Origin: Rhodohalobacter sulfatireducens | GTDB taxonomy: Bacteria > Bacteroidota > Rhodothermia > Balneolales > Balneolaceae | DNA length: 64,000 nucleotides | Reading direction: 5' to 3' | Assembly: GCF_022012475.1 (NCBI RefSeq) | Contig: NZ_JAKLWS010000001.1 | Span: forward strand, 1-64,000 | Shown: piece after piece, positions 10,268-18,821 of the stretch | Layout of the letters: each line of letters begins with the position of its first letter | Numbering within the stretch: position 1 is the stretch's first letter | Position numbers and translations under genes: made by a program | The notes under the pieces: generated by a model | Database searches by the model: none | What the model was told of the DNA's origin: nothing | What the model saw: the letters and a program-made list of their open reading frames with translations, nothing else

Positions 10268-12407
10268 TTTTTCAAAGATCCCCTTCAATCCAAACGGGAT
10301 AAAAGAGAGTACTTCTTCAACAACTAAGGAAAATATTTGGCAGACTCCGGAAAAGATACCGGTGAAACAGAGGTTTACTGCGGAAGATATTGAATCCGTT
10401 GAACACCTCGACTATGCTGCCGGTATACCGCCCTATTTGCGTGGGCCCTACTCAACCATGTACACCGGCCGGCCATGGACAATTCGTCAATATGCCGGTT
10501 TTTCAACGGCGGAGGAGTCTAACGCATTTTATCGGCGAAACCTGGCAGCCGGTCAGAAAGGGTTATCTGTTGCTTTTGATTTGGCGACACACCGCGGTTA
10601 CGATTCCGATCACCCGCGGGTCAGCGGTGATGTTGGAAAAGCCGGTGTTGCTATCGATTCAATCCTGGATATGAAAATCCTGTTCGATCAGATTCCATTG
10701 GACGAGATGTCTGTTTCCATGACCATGAACGGTGCCGTAATCCCGATTATGGCATTTTACATTGTTGCCGCAGAGGAACAGGGTGTACCCACTGAGAAAC
10801 TGAGTGGCACCATCCAAAATGATATTCTCAAGGAGTTTATGGTTCGGAATACGTACATCTATCCGCCCGAACCCTCCATGCGAATTATCGGGGATATTTT
10901 TGAGTATACATCCCAGAATATGCCGCGTTTTAATTCCATCAGTGTAAGTGGTTACCACATGCACGAAGCCGGAGCTACGGCCGATATTGAATTGGCTTAT
11001 ACATTGGCAGACGGCCTGGAGTACGTGCGTCGGGGGATTAAAGCCGGATTAGATATCGACGATTTTGCACCACGAATATCATTCTTCTGGGCGATCGGCA
11101 TGAACCATTTCATGGAGATTGCTAAGCTTCGCGCCGGCAGAATGCTCTGGGCCCAATTGATGAAACAGTTCAATCCCAAAAATCTAAAATCACTATCTCT
11201 GCGGACTCACAGTCAAACATCGGGTTACAGCCTTACCGAACAAGATCCGTTTAACAACGTTGCCAGAACAGCTATTGAGGCAATGGCTGCAACGTTGGGA
11301 CATACTCAATCACTCCACACCAATGCATTAGACGAAGCGATTGCACTTCCATCGGACTTTTCAGCCCGGATTGCCAGGAATACACAACTCATACTGCAGG
11401 AGGAAACCGCCATTACGAAATCAATTGATCCGTGGGCCGGTTCTTATTACGTGGAATATTTGACGGACCAGATTGCAAGACGTGCACTCGAGCTGATTGA
11501 AGAAGTTGAAGAGCTCGGCGGTATGGCCAAAGCGATTCAAACCGGGATCCCAAAAATGCGCATCGAAGAAGCGTCTGCCAAGAAACAGGCACGAATTGAC
11601 AGTGGCAAAGAAACCATTGTTGGCGTGAACAAATACCGGTTGGAAAAAGAGGAACCGATTGATATTCTTGAAGTGGATAATGAGAAAGTGCGTCATTCTC
11701 AAATCGAACGGCTTGAAAAGTTACGGTCTGAGAGAGATGAGGAAGAGGTTCAGCGCTCGTTGGATGCCATTACCAAATGTGCAGAAACCGGTGAAGGTAA
11801 CCTTTTGAGCCTAGCTGTGGATGCGGCCCGAAATCGTGCATCCCTCGGAGAAATTTCCATGGCGATGGAGAAAGAGTTCGGCCGTTACCAGGCAACCATT
11901 AAATCAATATCAGGAGTATATTCATCTGAAATGAAGAAAAACAAAGAGTTTGAGGAAGCCCAAAAACTTGCCGACAAATTCGAAGAGCAAGAAGGACGGC
12001 GTCCGCGAATCATGGTAGCCAAAATGGGTCAGGATGGTCACGACCGGGGAGCAAAAGTGATCTCAACCAGCTTTGCCGATCTTGGATTTGACGTAGATAT
12101 TGGTCCGCTTTTCCAAACTCCCGAAGAAGCCGCAAAGCAAGCCGTAGAGAACGATGTTCATATTCTTGGTGTCTCCAGTCTTGCCGCAGGCCATAAAACA
12201 CTGGTCCCTCAAGTTATTGAAGAACTAAAAAAATATGGACGTGAAGATATTATGGTCATCGTTGGCGGAGTGATCCCTAACCAGGATTACCAATATCTGT
12301 ATGATAGAGGTGTGGCTGCTGTGTTCGGCCCCGGGACGGTTATTCCAGAGGCAGCGAAGAAGATTTTGCATATTTTGCTGGATAAAGAGAGTGTTGTCTC
12401 CCCTTGA
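10254..12407 (+). CDS. mutB: Methylmalonyl-CoA mutase large (alpha) subunit
   Basis: A 717-aa adenosylcobalamin enzyme. The TIM-barrel domain has the classic start [13 protein letters not shown] and [10 protein letters not shown]. The C-terminal B12 domain has DGHDRG (DxHxxG) near residues 593-598, where the histidine is the lower axial cobalt ligand. It converts (R)-methylmalonyl-CoA to succinyl-CoA. Its last codons (VVSP plus stop) lie inside a palindromic repeat unit starting at 12395, so the native C-terminus appears to have been replaced by repeat sequence. The partner GTPase MeaB is encoded at 16037. Confidence 0.95.
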   Translation: MKRPDFSKIPFNPNGIKESTSSTTKENIWQTPEKIPVKQRFTAEDIESVEHLDYAAGIPPYLRGPYSTMYTGRPWTIRQYAGFSTAEESNAFYRRNLAAGQKGLSVAFDLATHRGYDSDHPRVSGDVGKAGVAIDSILDMKILFDQIPLDEMSVSMTMNGAVIPIMAFYIVAAEEQGVPTEKLSGTIQNDILKEFMVRNTYIYPPEPSMRIIGDIFEYTSQNMPRFNSISVSGYHMHEAGATADIELAYTLADGLEYVRRGIKAGLDIDDFAPRISFFWAIGMNHFMEIAKLRAGRMLWAQLMKQFNPKNLKSLSLRTHSQTSGYSLTEQDPFNNVARTAIEAMAATLGHTQSLHTNALDEAIALPSDFSARIARNTQLILQEETAITKSIDPWAGSYYVEYLTDQIARRALELIEEVEELGGMAKAIQTGIPKMRIEEASAKKQARIDSGKETIVGVNKYRLEKEEPIDILEVDNEKVRHSQIERLEKLRSERDEEEVQRSLDAITKCAETGEGNLLSLAVDAARNRASLGEISMAMEKEFGRYQATIKSISGVYSSEMKKNKEFEEAQKLADKFEEQEGRRPRIMVAKMGQDGHDRGAKVISTSFADLGFDVDIGPLFQTPEEAAKQAVENDVHILGVSSLAAGHKTLVPQVIEELKKYGREDIMVIVGGVIPNQDYQYLYDRGVAAVFGPGTVIPEAAKKILHILLDKESVVSP

Positions 12408-12516
12408 GGGGAGACAGATTGGCGAGCGTTTAGCGAGTCTATAAGAGGGGTGTTCGGGAATACTGAATGCATCAGGACACCCCTCCCGCCTAAAGGCGGA
12501 CTCCCCTCAAGGGGAG
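12395..12516 (+). repeat. Multi-hairpin palindromic element, unit 1 (left of DUF559)
   Basis: The unit starts with a 22-base palindrome (TGTCTCCCCT TG AGGGGAGACA). It continues with the core GGCGAGCGTTTAGCGAGTC and paired AGGGGTGT...ACACCCCT arms, then the hairpin CCGCC TAAA GGCGG. It ends with CTCCCCT CA AGGGGAG at 12501-12516. The same order recurs in unit 2 at 12911-13033. It supplies the mutB stop codon. Confidence 0.85.
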
Positions 12517-12542
12517 ATCTGGCACGTTAAAATCAACAACCT

Positions 12543-12911
12543 ATGCCTAACAAAATCCATCCTTACAATCCAAAGCTGAAGAAACTGGCAAGAAAGCTGA
12601 GGAAAAATATGACATTGAGCGAAGTCCTTCTTTGGCAAAAAATTAGAGGGCGAAAACTTGGATATCAATTTCACCGACAAATTCCAATACTCAACTACAT
12701 AGTAGATTTTTTCTGTCATGAACTTCAATTGGCCATTGAAGTTGACGGAAGTACCCATGATCACTCCCAAACTTCCAAAGAGGATTTAGAAAGACAAAAA
12801 GAATTGGAGTAACGCGGAATTCTTTTTCTTGGATTTGACGAAATGGAAGTCAGAAAGAACATGGAGGAAGTTATTAGCACAATTGAAAATTGGATTGAAC
12901 TGAACACTTGA
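12543..12911 (+). pseudogene. DUF559 endonuclease-like gene interrupted by an in-frame TAA
   Basis: The open part (12543-12812, 89 aa) has the DUF559 start KLARKLRKNMTLSEVLLW, then RGRKLGYQFHRQIPI...YIVDFFCHELQLAIEVDGS, containing the D...ExD-like core of this PD-(D/E)XK, Vsr-like family. After TAA at 12810-12812 the same frame continues for 32 codons as RGILFLGFDEMEVRKNMEEV...NWIELNT to TGA at 12909-12911. This is the normal DUF559 tail, so one base change (CAA to TAA would restore LEQRGILFL) has split a 122-aa gene. The ancestral stop abuts repeat unit 2. A sequencing error or a living truncated product cannot be excluded. Confidence 0.85.
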
Positions 12912-13033
12912 TCTCCCCTCGAGGGGAGATAATAACGGAGCGTCCAGCGGAGTTATTTGAGGGGTGTTGTGTAATTCTGGACACCTGCACTAAACACCCC
13001 TCCTGCCTGAAGGCGTACTCCTCTCAAGGGGAG
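12911..13033 (+). repeat. Multi-hairpin palindromic element, unit 2 (right of DUF559)
   Basis: It opens with the perfect 20-base palindrome ATCTCCCCTC GAGGGGAGAT. Next come an AATAAC/GTTATT stem carrying the core GGAGCGTCCAGCGGAG, GAGGGGTGTT...AACACCCCTC arms, a decayed CTGCC/GGCGT hairpin, and a final CTCAAGGGGAG end. It has the same orientation and order as unit 1. Bases 13034-13077 hold nothing recognisable. Confidence 0.85.
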
Positions 13034-13077
13034 AACTTATATGCTATCCTAAATGAACTTACGGCTAAGCTAATTAC

Positions 13078-13174
13078 AGACATGGTATTTTTTCTTATGA
13101 CTACTTCATTTCGCAAAGAGTTAGAATGATTAATCTTTAGATAGTGTCATACCTGCACGAAAAATACCATGTCT
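13078..13174 (+). repeat. MITE-like element, copy 1 (AGACATGGTATTTTT ends), left of terC
   Basis: Terminal inverted repeats AGACATGGTATTTTT (13078-13092) and AAAAATACCATGTCT (13160-13174). The interior matches copy 2 at 14049-14145 closely, for example ATTAATCTTT followed by TAGTGTC. There is no coding capacity. Bases 13175-13278 probably hold the terC promoter. Confidence 0.85.
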
Positions 13175-13278
13175 TTTCATGTCATTACCCCTATTTCTTT
13201 ATCCATGAGAAAGTTGATCTCAATCTGTATCTTTCTCAATCGTAATGAGATACAGGAATTTAAGATCATAAATTCATT

Positions 13279-14037
13279 ATGGAAATTTTTCTGAGCCCCG
13301 AAGCCTGGATCGCCCTTCTCACCCTAACCTTTCTTGAAATTGTTCTTGGAGTCGATAACATCATCTTCATCTCTATCGTCTCAAATAAACTACCGGTTCA
13401 CCAGCAGAAAAAAGCTCGGACCATCGGTCTGTTTCTCGCCCTTGTTTTCAGAATCCTAATGCTTCTCACTATTAGCTGGATTATTGGATTTACGGAACCA
13501 CTCTTTTCTCTTTTTGAGATGGATTTTAGCATTCGGGACCTTATCCTATTTGTCGGGGGTATCTTTCTGATCTTCAAAAGTACCATTGAAATTCATCATA
13601 AGATGGAAGGTCAGCACGACGAAAAAGGCAAAAAAGAGCTTGCCACATTTGGCGAGGTAATTTTTCAAATTGTTGCACTAGACGTCATCTTTTCATTCGA
13701 TAGTATTCTCACAGCAATCGGTTTAACCGAGGAAGTCCTGCTGATGATTATCGCCATCACCATTGCTATCGGGGTAATGATCGCCTTTACCACGAAAATC
13801 AGTGAGTTCATCAAAAAACATCCCACTTTGGAGGTTCTCGCTCTCTCTTTCCTTATTTTAATCGGCTTCATGCTGATGATCGAAGCTTTTGAATTCCACG
13901 TTCCGAAGGGATACATCTACTTTGCGGTTTTCTTCTCGCTGCTGGTTGAGTTGGTCAACATGCGCATACGTAAAAACAAAGATGCTGACGAGCCGGTTAA
14001 ATTGAGGAAGCGGTTTGAGGAGGAGTCGGTTGAGTAA
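13279..14037 (+). CDS. TerC family integral membrane protein
   Basis: A 252-aa protein with about seven membrane segments. TerC hallmarks are the first-helix block LEIVLGVDNIIFISI and the internal repeat ALDVIFSFDSILTAIGL, each with acidic residues inside the membrane. Family knowledge: TerC proteins are linked to tellurite resistance and to manganese or calcium export, and some support metal loading of exported proteins. No ter genes are nearby. The gene is bracketed in direct orientation by two copies of a MITE-like element, so it may have moved or been inserted around. Confidence 0.88.
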   Translation: MEIFLSPEAWIALLTLTFLEIVLGVDNIIFISIVSNKLPVHQQKKARTIGLFLALVFRILMLLTISWIIGFTEPLFSLFEMDFSIRDLILFVGGIFLIFKSTIEIHHKMEGQHDEKGKKELATFGEVIFQIVALDVIFSFDSILTAIGLTEEVLLMIIAITIAIGVMIAFTTKISEFIKKHPTLEVLALSFLILIGFMLMIEAFEFHVPKGYIYFAVFFSLLVELVNMRIRKNKDADEPVKLRKRFEEESVE

Positions 14038-14048
14038 GTTTATCTATC

Positions 14049-14145
14049 AGTCATGGTATTTTTTCTTAAGGCAACTTCACCTGGAAAATTCTAAGAGTAA
14101 TTAATCTTTGAGTAGTGTCGTGCCAGCACTAAAAATACCATGTCT
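14049..14145 (+). repeat. MITE-like element, copy 2, right of terC
   Basis: Left end AGTCATGGTATTTTTT and right end AAAAATACCATGTCT (14131-14145), in the same orientation as copy 1. Both copies share the left segment starting TTTTTTCTTA and the right segment from ATTAATCTTT. It begins 11 bases after the terC stop. Confidence 0.85.
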
Positions 14146-14163
14146 CCTTACCTACAATGTCTT

Positions 14164-15228
14164 TCACGATACCCATCCCATACTTTTCGCATGCTCAAGC
14201 GCTTCATGTGAGTCCTCCATCAACAGGAAAGGAATATCCAGGCCTGTTGTCATCTCTTCTATCTCCCGCTTCCTTGCATCGGAGTGAACATGACGAATGT
14301 AGATAGCCATCACACGGTTGGGATACTTTTCATAAATATTGAGGTATATTTCCGGATCTTCCTCGCCGCTGTCGCCAATCAGTATGAATGGAAGCTGATC
14401 GTAAACATCCAGGATCTTCTCGATATTACGCGTTTTAAAAGAGTGAGAATCTTCTTTAATCCACTGGCTTGGGCCGATTCCCAAATCACGCAGTAAAAAG
14501 GGTGCCTTTGAAATATCATTTAGCTGGCAAAATGTATCCAGCATCTCATACAAATTATATGAGCTCCCGGATACAAAGAGCAGGGGATTTTGATTCTCAC
14601 CGGTTAGAACTTTGTAGAGTTCAGCCACACCCTCAAACGCCACTCTGTTTTCAGAGTCGTACCGAATGGTATTCAAAACCATCTGAATTTTATTGATGAT
14701 ATCAGTGTGGATAATCGTATCGTCGATATCTGAGATAATACCGTACGAGCTCTGTTGACTTGAGATCAAAACTTCACCCATCGCCATTTCTATGTAGCTC
14801 AGATCAAACGGCATGTGGGTGATTTCCAGCTCAACATCATGCCACCCATTTTTGAGTTCAGTTAGATGAAGATCTTTGAAGTGAAGATCGAAATAACCTT
14901 CATGATCACTGATGGAATCCGCCTCCACGCCATTCAGTATTCCCTTAACGCCCACGCCCGGGATCTCATCACTGGCATACCGTTTCCAGGTTTTTTTCAG
15001 GTTGTAATAGAGCGAATTTGGAACCACTACATCGCCATGTATGATCTCTTCTTTCTCAAGTACACGTCCTCGCAGAAATGCTTCATTTTGATTACCAAAT
15101 CCCCGATATGGAAACAGGATGACATCATTAAACAGGTTCAGCTTGCTCTTTAACCGGTACTTAACCTTATCATATCTCTTCTCTGTTTTTATGATTAAAT
15201 CTTTCAGCATGTCCCAAATATCAAGCAC
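14164..15228 (-). CDS. App1-like phosphatidate phosphatase domain protein (DUF2183)
   Basis: A 354-aa soluble protein. Residues 165-175 carry the HAD-type catalytic motif DIDDT (DxDxT), followed by FVSGSSYNLYE and FILIGDSGEEDPEIY, the other App1/DUF2183 blocks. Residues about 90-140 look like a beta-sandwich domain often found before the catalytic domain. Family knowledge: yeast App1 dephosphorylates phosphatidate; bacterial members are mostly uncharacterised. The upstream gene at 15241 ends 12 bases away on the same strand, so the two form a likely operon. Confidence 0.85.
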   Translation of the reverse strand: MLDIWDMLKDLIIKTEKRYDKVKYRLKSKLNLFNDVILFPYRGFGNQNEAFLRGRVLEKEEIIHGDVVVPNSLYYNLKKTWKRYASDEIPGVGVKGILNGVEADSISDHEGYFDLHFKDLHLTELKNGWHDVELEITHMPFDLSYIEMAMGEVLISSQQSSYGIISDIDDTIIHTDIINKIQMVLNTIRYDSENRVAFEGVAELYKVLTGENQNPLLFVSGSSYNLYEMLDTFCQLNDISKAPFLLRDLGIGPSQWIKEDSHSFKTRNIEKILDVYDQLPFILIGDSGEEDPEIYLNIYEKYPNRVMAIYIRHVHSDARKREIEEMTTGLDIPFLLMEDSHEALEHAKSMGWVS

Positions 15229-15240
15229 CTATACTGATTT

Positions 15241-15834
15241 CTAATCATGCCTTTGCAAAAATTCAGGATACCCATAAGAATCTTTATTTCTGAAACTTGA
15301 AAAATCAAGACCCAGTTGTTCAATCAAATTCAATAAATTTTCCCGCTCCCGATTTGATGAACTGAAAGCCTCAAGGCCGACAGTGTAAATCGTTTTTTTT
15401 GATTCTTGAACTTGAATTACAGTGAATTCAGCTCCACAACCCTCAGCAGGAAACCCCTCTTTTATGTATTCAATTTCGTTTTGATTGATAATCTTATACG
15501 TTTTCTTAAAACGTTCCTTTTTCACAGATATCCAGTCATCCAGCAGTTGATTATCAACCGTATTTAGAATATTCCTCTCTTCGGAAGTACTCCATTTGAT
15601 CCAATGCTCCATGATCCCGAAATCAAGCTCCTCGTCTTTTGCTCGTTTGACCTTTAGTTCGTGATTTCCTTCCCTGATCTTTATTCCCGTGTTGATGGTG
15701 TCGGATTCTAAATAATAATCCGTACGATCGGGCTCCCTGTTGCCCTCTCCTTTTTCCGGTAGTTTTTCATAAAACTCCCATAGAATATCTTTATCCGTTG
15801 ACCACCACCTGATTTCAGAACTTTTAAAAATCAT
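15241..15834 (-). CDS. Uncharacterised protein, possibly CYTH/triphosphate-tunnel-like
   Basis: A 197-aa soluble protein starting MIFKSSEIRWW. I do not recognise a named family with certainty. It has alternating charged strands such as TGIKIREGNHELKVKRAKD and EHWIKWS, and a later GAEFTVIQVQESKKTIYTVGLEAF strand pair. These recall the ExExK-type beta strands of CYTH proteins, which bind triphosphates, but the motif is not exact. There is no signal peptide or membrane segment. It is closely followed by the App1-like phosphatase, which suggests a shared role. Confidence 0.55.
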   Translation of the reverse strand: MIFKSSEIRWWSTDKDILWEFYEKLPEKGEGNREPDRTDYYLESDTINTGIKIREGNHELKVKRAKDEELDFGIMEHWIKWSTSEERNILNTVDNQLLDDWISVKKERFKKTYKIINQNEIEYIKEGFPAEGCGAEFTVIQVQESKKTIYTVGLEAFSSSNRERENLLNLIEQLGLDFSSFRNKDSYGYPEFLQRHD

Positions 15835-16036
15835 AATATCCTTTTATTTAACTCTTAATAAGAATCGTCACGAAAACACAAAATCTCAAAAATGAAATTT
15901 TAAGATTGTATTTTAAACAGTAGCATCCAGTGAATTTTAATTGAGGGATGTTTACCGAAACCTTGATTCTTCACACACATTCCTCCAATAAGGTAACTCC
16001 TCTGAAGTGAAAAACTTCAAGAATTCCATAGCATAT

Positions 16037-17089
16037 ATGCCAAAATCAAACAAAAAAGAAAAATCCAAGCCTGCAAATTCCATCAACCCGAACTTTAAAA
16101 CAAAACGTTCTGCACTGAAAAGCCGGAGGGAGTTTGTGGATGGTATTAAATCAGGCAGCAGAACAATACTCTCCCAGGCCATTACACTTATTGAGAGCAC
16201 CCGGTCTGAGTATCGCGAATTGGGTCAGGAAATTCTTGAGGATTGCCTTGACCAAACCGGGAAGTCGATTCGAATAGGCATCACCGGGGTGCCGGGTGTA
16301 GGCAAAAGCACCTTTATTGAAAGCCTTGGAAAGCAACTTCTCGAGGATGGAAAAAAGTTGGCGGTTCTTACGATCGATCCCAGCAGCAGCCGGTCGAAAG
16401 GAAGTATTTTGGGCGATAAAACCCGGATGCCGGCTCTCTCAGCTCATGAGAATGCGTATGTCCGGCCTTCCCCCACCGGCGGAACATTGGGCGGTGTAGC
16501 CCGAAAAACCCGGGAGACTATCCTGCTCTGTGAGGCCGCAGGATTCGATACCATCTTTGTGGAAACGGTTGGCGTTGGGCAATCTGAAATTAAAGTACAA
16601 TCGATGGTGGACTTCTTTCTATTGTTGATGCTGGCCGGTGCCGGTGACGAATTGCAGGGGATTAAACGGGGTATTATGGAGATGGCTGATATGATAGCTA
16701 TCAACAAAGCAGATCAAAAAAATATTAAAAAGGCAAACCAAGCCCGGCAAGAGTTCAAAAATGCCCTTTCTCTTTTCCCGGCTCATGAATCGGGATGGGA
16801 ACCACCGGTGCTAACTTGTTCTGCACTTGAACAAATAGGTTTGAATGAGTTGTGGGAGCAGATTGAGAAATACTTTAGCCTTACAAAAGAGAATGGGTAT
16901 TTCGAATCGAACCGAAAAAAACAGGCCGTTTATTGGATGAACGAGGCGATTGAGGATCAGCTGAAAGATCGATTTTTTCAGCATCCTAACATAAAAAAGG
17001 AACTGCCAATACTTGAAAAAAAAGTGGCCACCGGTTCTATTAGTTCGTTTAAAGCTGCATCAGACCTTTTGAAACTATTTGAACATTAA
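16037..17089 (+). CDS. meaB: Methylmalonyl-CoA mutase-associated GTPase MeaB
   Basis: A G3E-family GTPase of about 350 aa. The Walker A block is GVPGVGKSTFIE, followed by DPSSSRSKGSILGDKTRM and TVGVGQSE, both typical of MeaB/ArgK, and NKAD for guanine recognition. Family knowledge: MeaB gates cofactor loading and protects or reactivates methylmalonyl-CoA mutase. ATG 16037 is chosen; a GTG at 16007 would add ten residues. It is on the same strand as mutAB but separated by 3.6 kb of repeats and unrelated genes. In many genomes meaB directly follows mutB. Confidence 0.93.
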   Translation: MPKSNKKEKSKPANSINPNFKTKRSALKSRREFVDGIKSGSRTILSQAITLIESTRSEYRELGQEILEDCLDQTGKSIRIGITGVPGVGKSTFIESLGKQLLEDGKKLAVLTIDPSSSRSKGSILGDKTRMPALSAHENAYVRPSPTGGTLGGVARKTRETILLCEAAGFDTIFVETVGVGQSEIKVQSMVDFFLLLMLAGAGDELQGIKRGIMEMADMIAINKADQKNIKKANQARQEFKNALSLFPAHESGWEPPVLTCSALEQIGLNELWEQIEKYFSLTKENGYFESNRKKQAVYWMNEAIEDQLKDRFFQHPNIKKELPILEKKVATGSISSFKAASDLLKLFEH

Positions 17090-17160
17090 GACAGTTTTTC
17101 TGTAAAAGAAAAGCGGCTACCGGCCGTTACACCTTGCAAAATTCAAATAATCAGGGGTTT

Positions 17161-17787
17161 ATGAACTCTGCTGCAAAAAATACGGTCCGGTACTACGACA
17201 AACTCGCCAACCGGTATGATAAACAGTACCAAACCTACTTAAACCATACCCACGAAAAACTCCTTGATAAGATTGAGCTGTCACCCGAGGATGAGGTTTT
17301 GGATTGCAGCGCCGGTACCGGGCTTCTTGCCCACGAGATTATGGAAAAATTCGGATCCTTCAAACGATTGGTTCTGAATGATCCGGCCCCAAACATGCAG
17401 GAACGGGCTAAATATCGCCTGCGCTATGCAAAAGACGTTGAGTTTACCAGTCACTTTACAGAGGAGTTGCCGTTTGAAAATGAAACCTTTACGCAAATTA
17501 TCTGCCTGAACTCATTTCATTACTACACAGATCAAGATCGTGTTCTGAAGAATTTCAGCCGTATTCTAAAACCGGGTGGAACGCTCTGGATGCTCGACTG
17601 GAACCGTACCGGTTCTTTCAAAATAGCCAACAAATTTATCGACTGGCTTTCACCTGAAAATATCAACAGCCGGACTCTACCCGAACTAAAATCACTTCTA
17701 GCGGATCATGAATTCGACGTCGTTGATGAGGATACCTGGGGATATCGATGGTGGAATTTTTTGTTTGTGAGATGTGAGGCGGTTTAG
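17161..17787 (+). CDS. Class I SAM-dependent methyltransferase
   Basis: A 208-aa protein with a Rossmann methyltransferase core: motif I reads VLDCSAGTGLLAHEI, the acidic post-motif is LVLNDPAPNM, and the later LKPGGTLWMLDWNR is the usual beta-5 region. ATG 17161 is chosen because CAGGGG stands just upstream; a TTG at 17134 is the longest alternative. It resembles UbiE/Methyltransf_11 proteins, but the substrate cannot be told. It follows meaB by 71 bases and may share its transcript. Confidence 0.82.
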   Translation: MNSAAKNTVRYYDKLANRYDKQYQTYLNHTHEKLLDKIELSPEDEVLDCSAGTGLLAHEIMEKFGSFKRLVLNDPAPNMQERAKYRLRYAKDVEFTSHFTEELPFENETFTQIICLNSFHYYTDQDRVLKNFSRILKPGGTLWMLDWNRTGSFKIANKFIDWLSPENINSRTLPELKSLLADHEFDVVDEDTWGYRWWNFLFVRCEAV

Positions 17788-17798
17788 GCCTCCTTTTT

Positions 17799-17914
17799 AG
17801 ACATGGTATTTACTTTAGACATGGTATTTTTAAGAAGTGGCAATATATTTTTTAGCCGATAAAAAAGTGGAATCCAAAACAGTGCATTTATTCGGCAAGA
17901 AAAATACCATGTCT
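17799..17914 (+). repeat. MITE-like element, copy 3, with doubled left end
   Basis: The left end AGACATGGTATTTAC at 17799 is followed at once by a second left end AGACATGGTATTTTT at 17817. The right end AAAAATACCATGTCT is at 17900-17914. The interior differs from copies 1 and 2. It lies between the methyltransferase and the hsp20 terminator. Confidence 0.75.
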
Positions 17915-17926
17915 GTAGGTAACACA

Positions 17927-17960
17927 ACAAAAAAGCCACCCGGCAATAACCGGATGGCTT
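17927..17960 (-). terminator. Rho-independent terminator of hsp20
   Basis: On the minus strand the arms AAGCCATCCGG and CCGGGTGGCTT form an 11-base stem with a 6-base loop, followed by TTTTTTGTTG. It lies 24 bases after the hsp20 stop. Confidence 0.85.
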
Positions 17961-17983
17961 CTCAGTACTTTTGTTATTTTTAA

Positions 17984-18430
17984 TTATTTGATCTTAATTT
18001 TACGGCCTGTCTTCTCTTTTAGCTTCGGTATAGTAATCGCTAAAACTCCGTTTTCGTAGGCCGCTTCAATCTTATCTGTATCAGCTACATTCGGTAATGG
18101 CAGCGACCGGCTGAATTTACCAAATCTGCTTTCCACTCTGTGGTATTTTCGGCCGTTTTCTTTGCCTTGGTCTTTTATTCTTCGCTCCCCACTGATGGTA
18201 AGAACATTATCATTCAGGCTGATATCGAAATCGTTCTTATCCATACCCGGGAGCTCAACTGTTACTTCAAATTGTTTGGCCGTTTCATATACATTCATGT
18301 CGGGTACAAACGTCCCTTCTGTCCAGTTAAAGGCATCTTCAAAAATGTCGTCTAACCAGTTTGAAAGACTGAGTGGTGAGTTTAATCTTTGTCTTGTAAG
18401 TGTGGGTCGTGTTTCTCTTTTCATCAGCAT
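17984..18430 (-). CDS. Hsp20/alpha-crystallin family small heat shock protein
   Basis: A 148-aa protein. The alpha-crystallin domain spans about residues 40-138 (VTVELPGMDKNDFDISL, then GVLAITIPK), and the C-terminal tail is short. Family knowledge: an ATP-independent holdase that forms oligomers. The start at ATG 18428-18430 is supported by a strong Shine-Dalgarno (AGGGAGG at about 18439-18446), unusual in this window and consistent with high expression. An inverted repeat at 18545-18584 lies upstream and a clear terminator lies downstream, so it is a single-gene unit. Confidence 0.93.
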   Translation of the reverse strand: MLMKRETRPTLTRQRLNSPLSLSNWLDDIFEDAFNWTEGTFVPDMNVYETAKQFEVTVELPGMDKNDFDISLNDNVLTISGERRIKDQGKENGRKYHRVESRFGKFSRSLPLPNVADTDKIEAAYENGVLAITIPKLKEKTGRKIKIK

Positions 18431-18544
18431 AGTTATAACCTCCCTAATTGGTTAAAATTAACAAGATTAATTCATGGTGATTTGTTGATTGTCAACAACC
18501 TACTTCTCTAAATGCAAAACGGATACCAACTAACTTTGAGAATT

Positions 18545-18584
18545 AAAAAATGACAAAATCGGATTTCAGAAACTGTCATTTTTT
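18545..18584. promoter_or_regulatory. Inverted repeat upstream of hsp20 (candidate operator)
   Basis: AAAAAATGACA (18545-18555) and TGTCATTTTTT (18574-18584) are exact 11-base inverted repeats 18 bases apart, 115-155 bases before the hsp20 start. They do not match the CIRCE sequence. The distance makes an operator only possible; the pair could also be an attenuator or a small repeat. Confidence 0.35.
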
Positions 18585-18655
18585 ACAATTGGTTTTCAAT
18601 TTTGACAGAGCAGCTTCGAAAAAATGGCAAATCAAGGTGAATTGGAAGTCGTTAT

Positions 18656-18722
18656 AAGACATCGGATGAGTGAAAAAGCAATTCATCAAATTTATCAGCA
18701 AAAAAAACTCATCCGATGTCTT
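18656..18722. repeat. 67-base inverted-repeat element with 16-base arms
   Basis: AAGACATCGGATGAGT (18656-18671) and its exact reverse complement (18707-18722) surround 35 AT-rich bases. It lies in the 391-base gap between hsp20 and the M15-like gene. The rest of that gap (18723-18821) shows nothing recognisable. Confidence 0.7.
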
Positions 18723-18821
18723 CCGATTCTTGGAATACAACGGTTTATACCAATAGAATGGCTTTTTTCGTCTGTCAGATCACCAAAAAGGTACGACGAC
18801 TGTTCGATCTTGAATCAGAGA

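Noticed and set aside
12395-13033. A CRISPR array
   Set aside because: There are only two palindromic units, separated by a gene; no regular short spacers and no cas genes.
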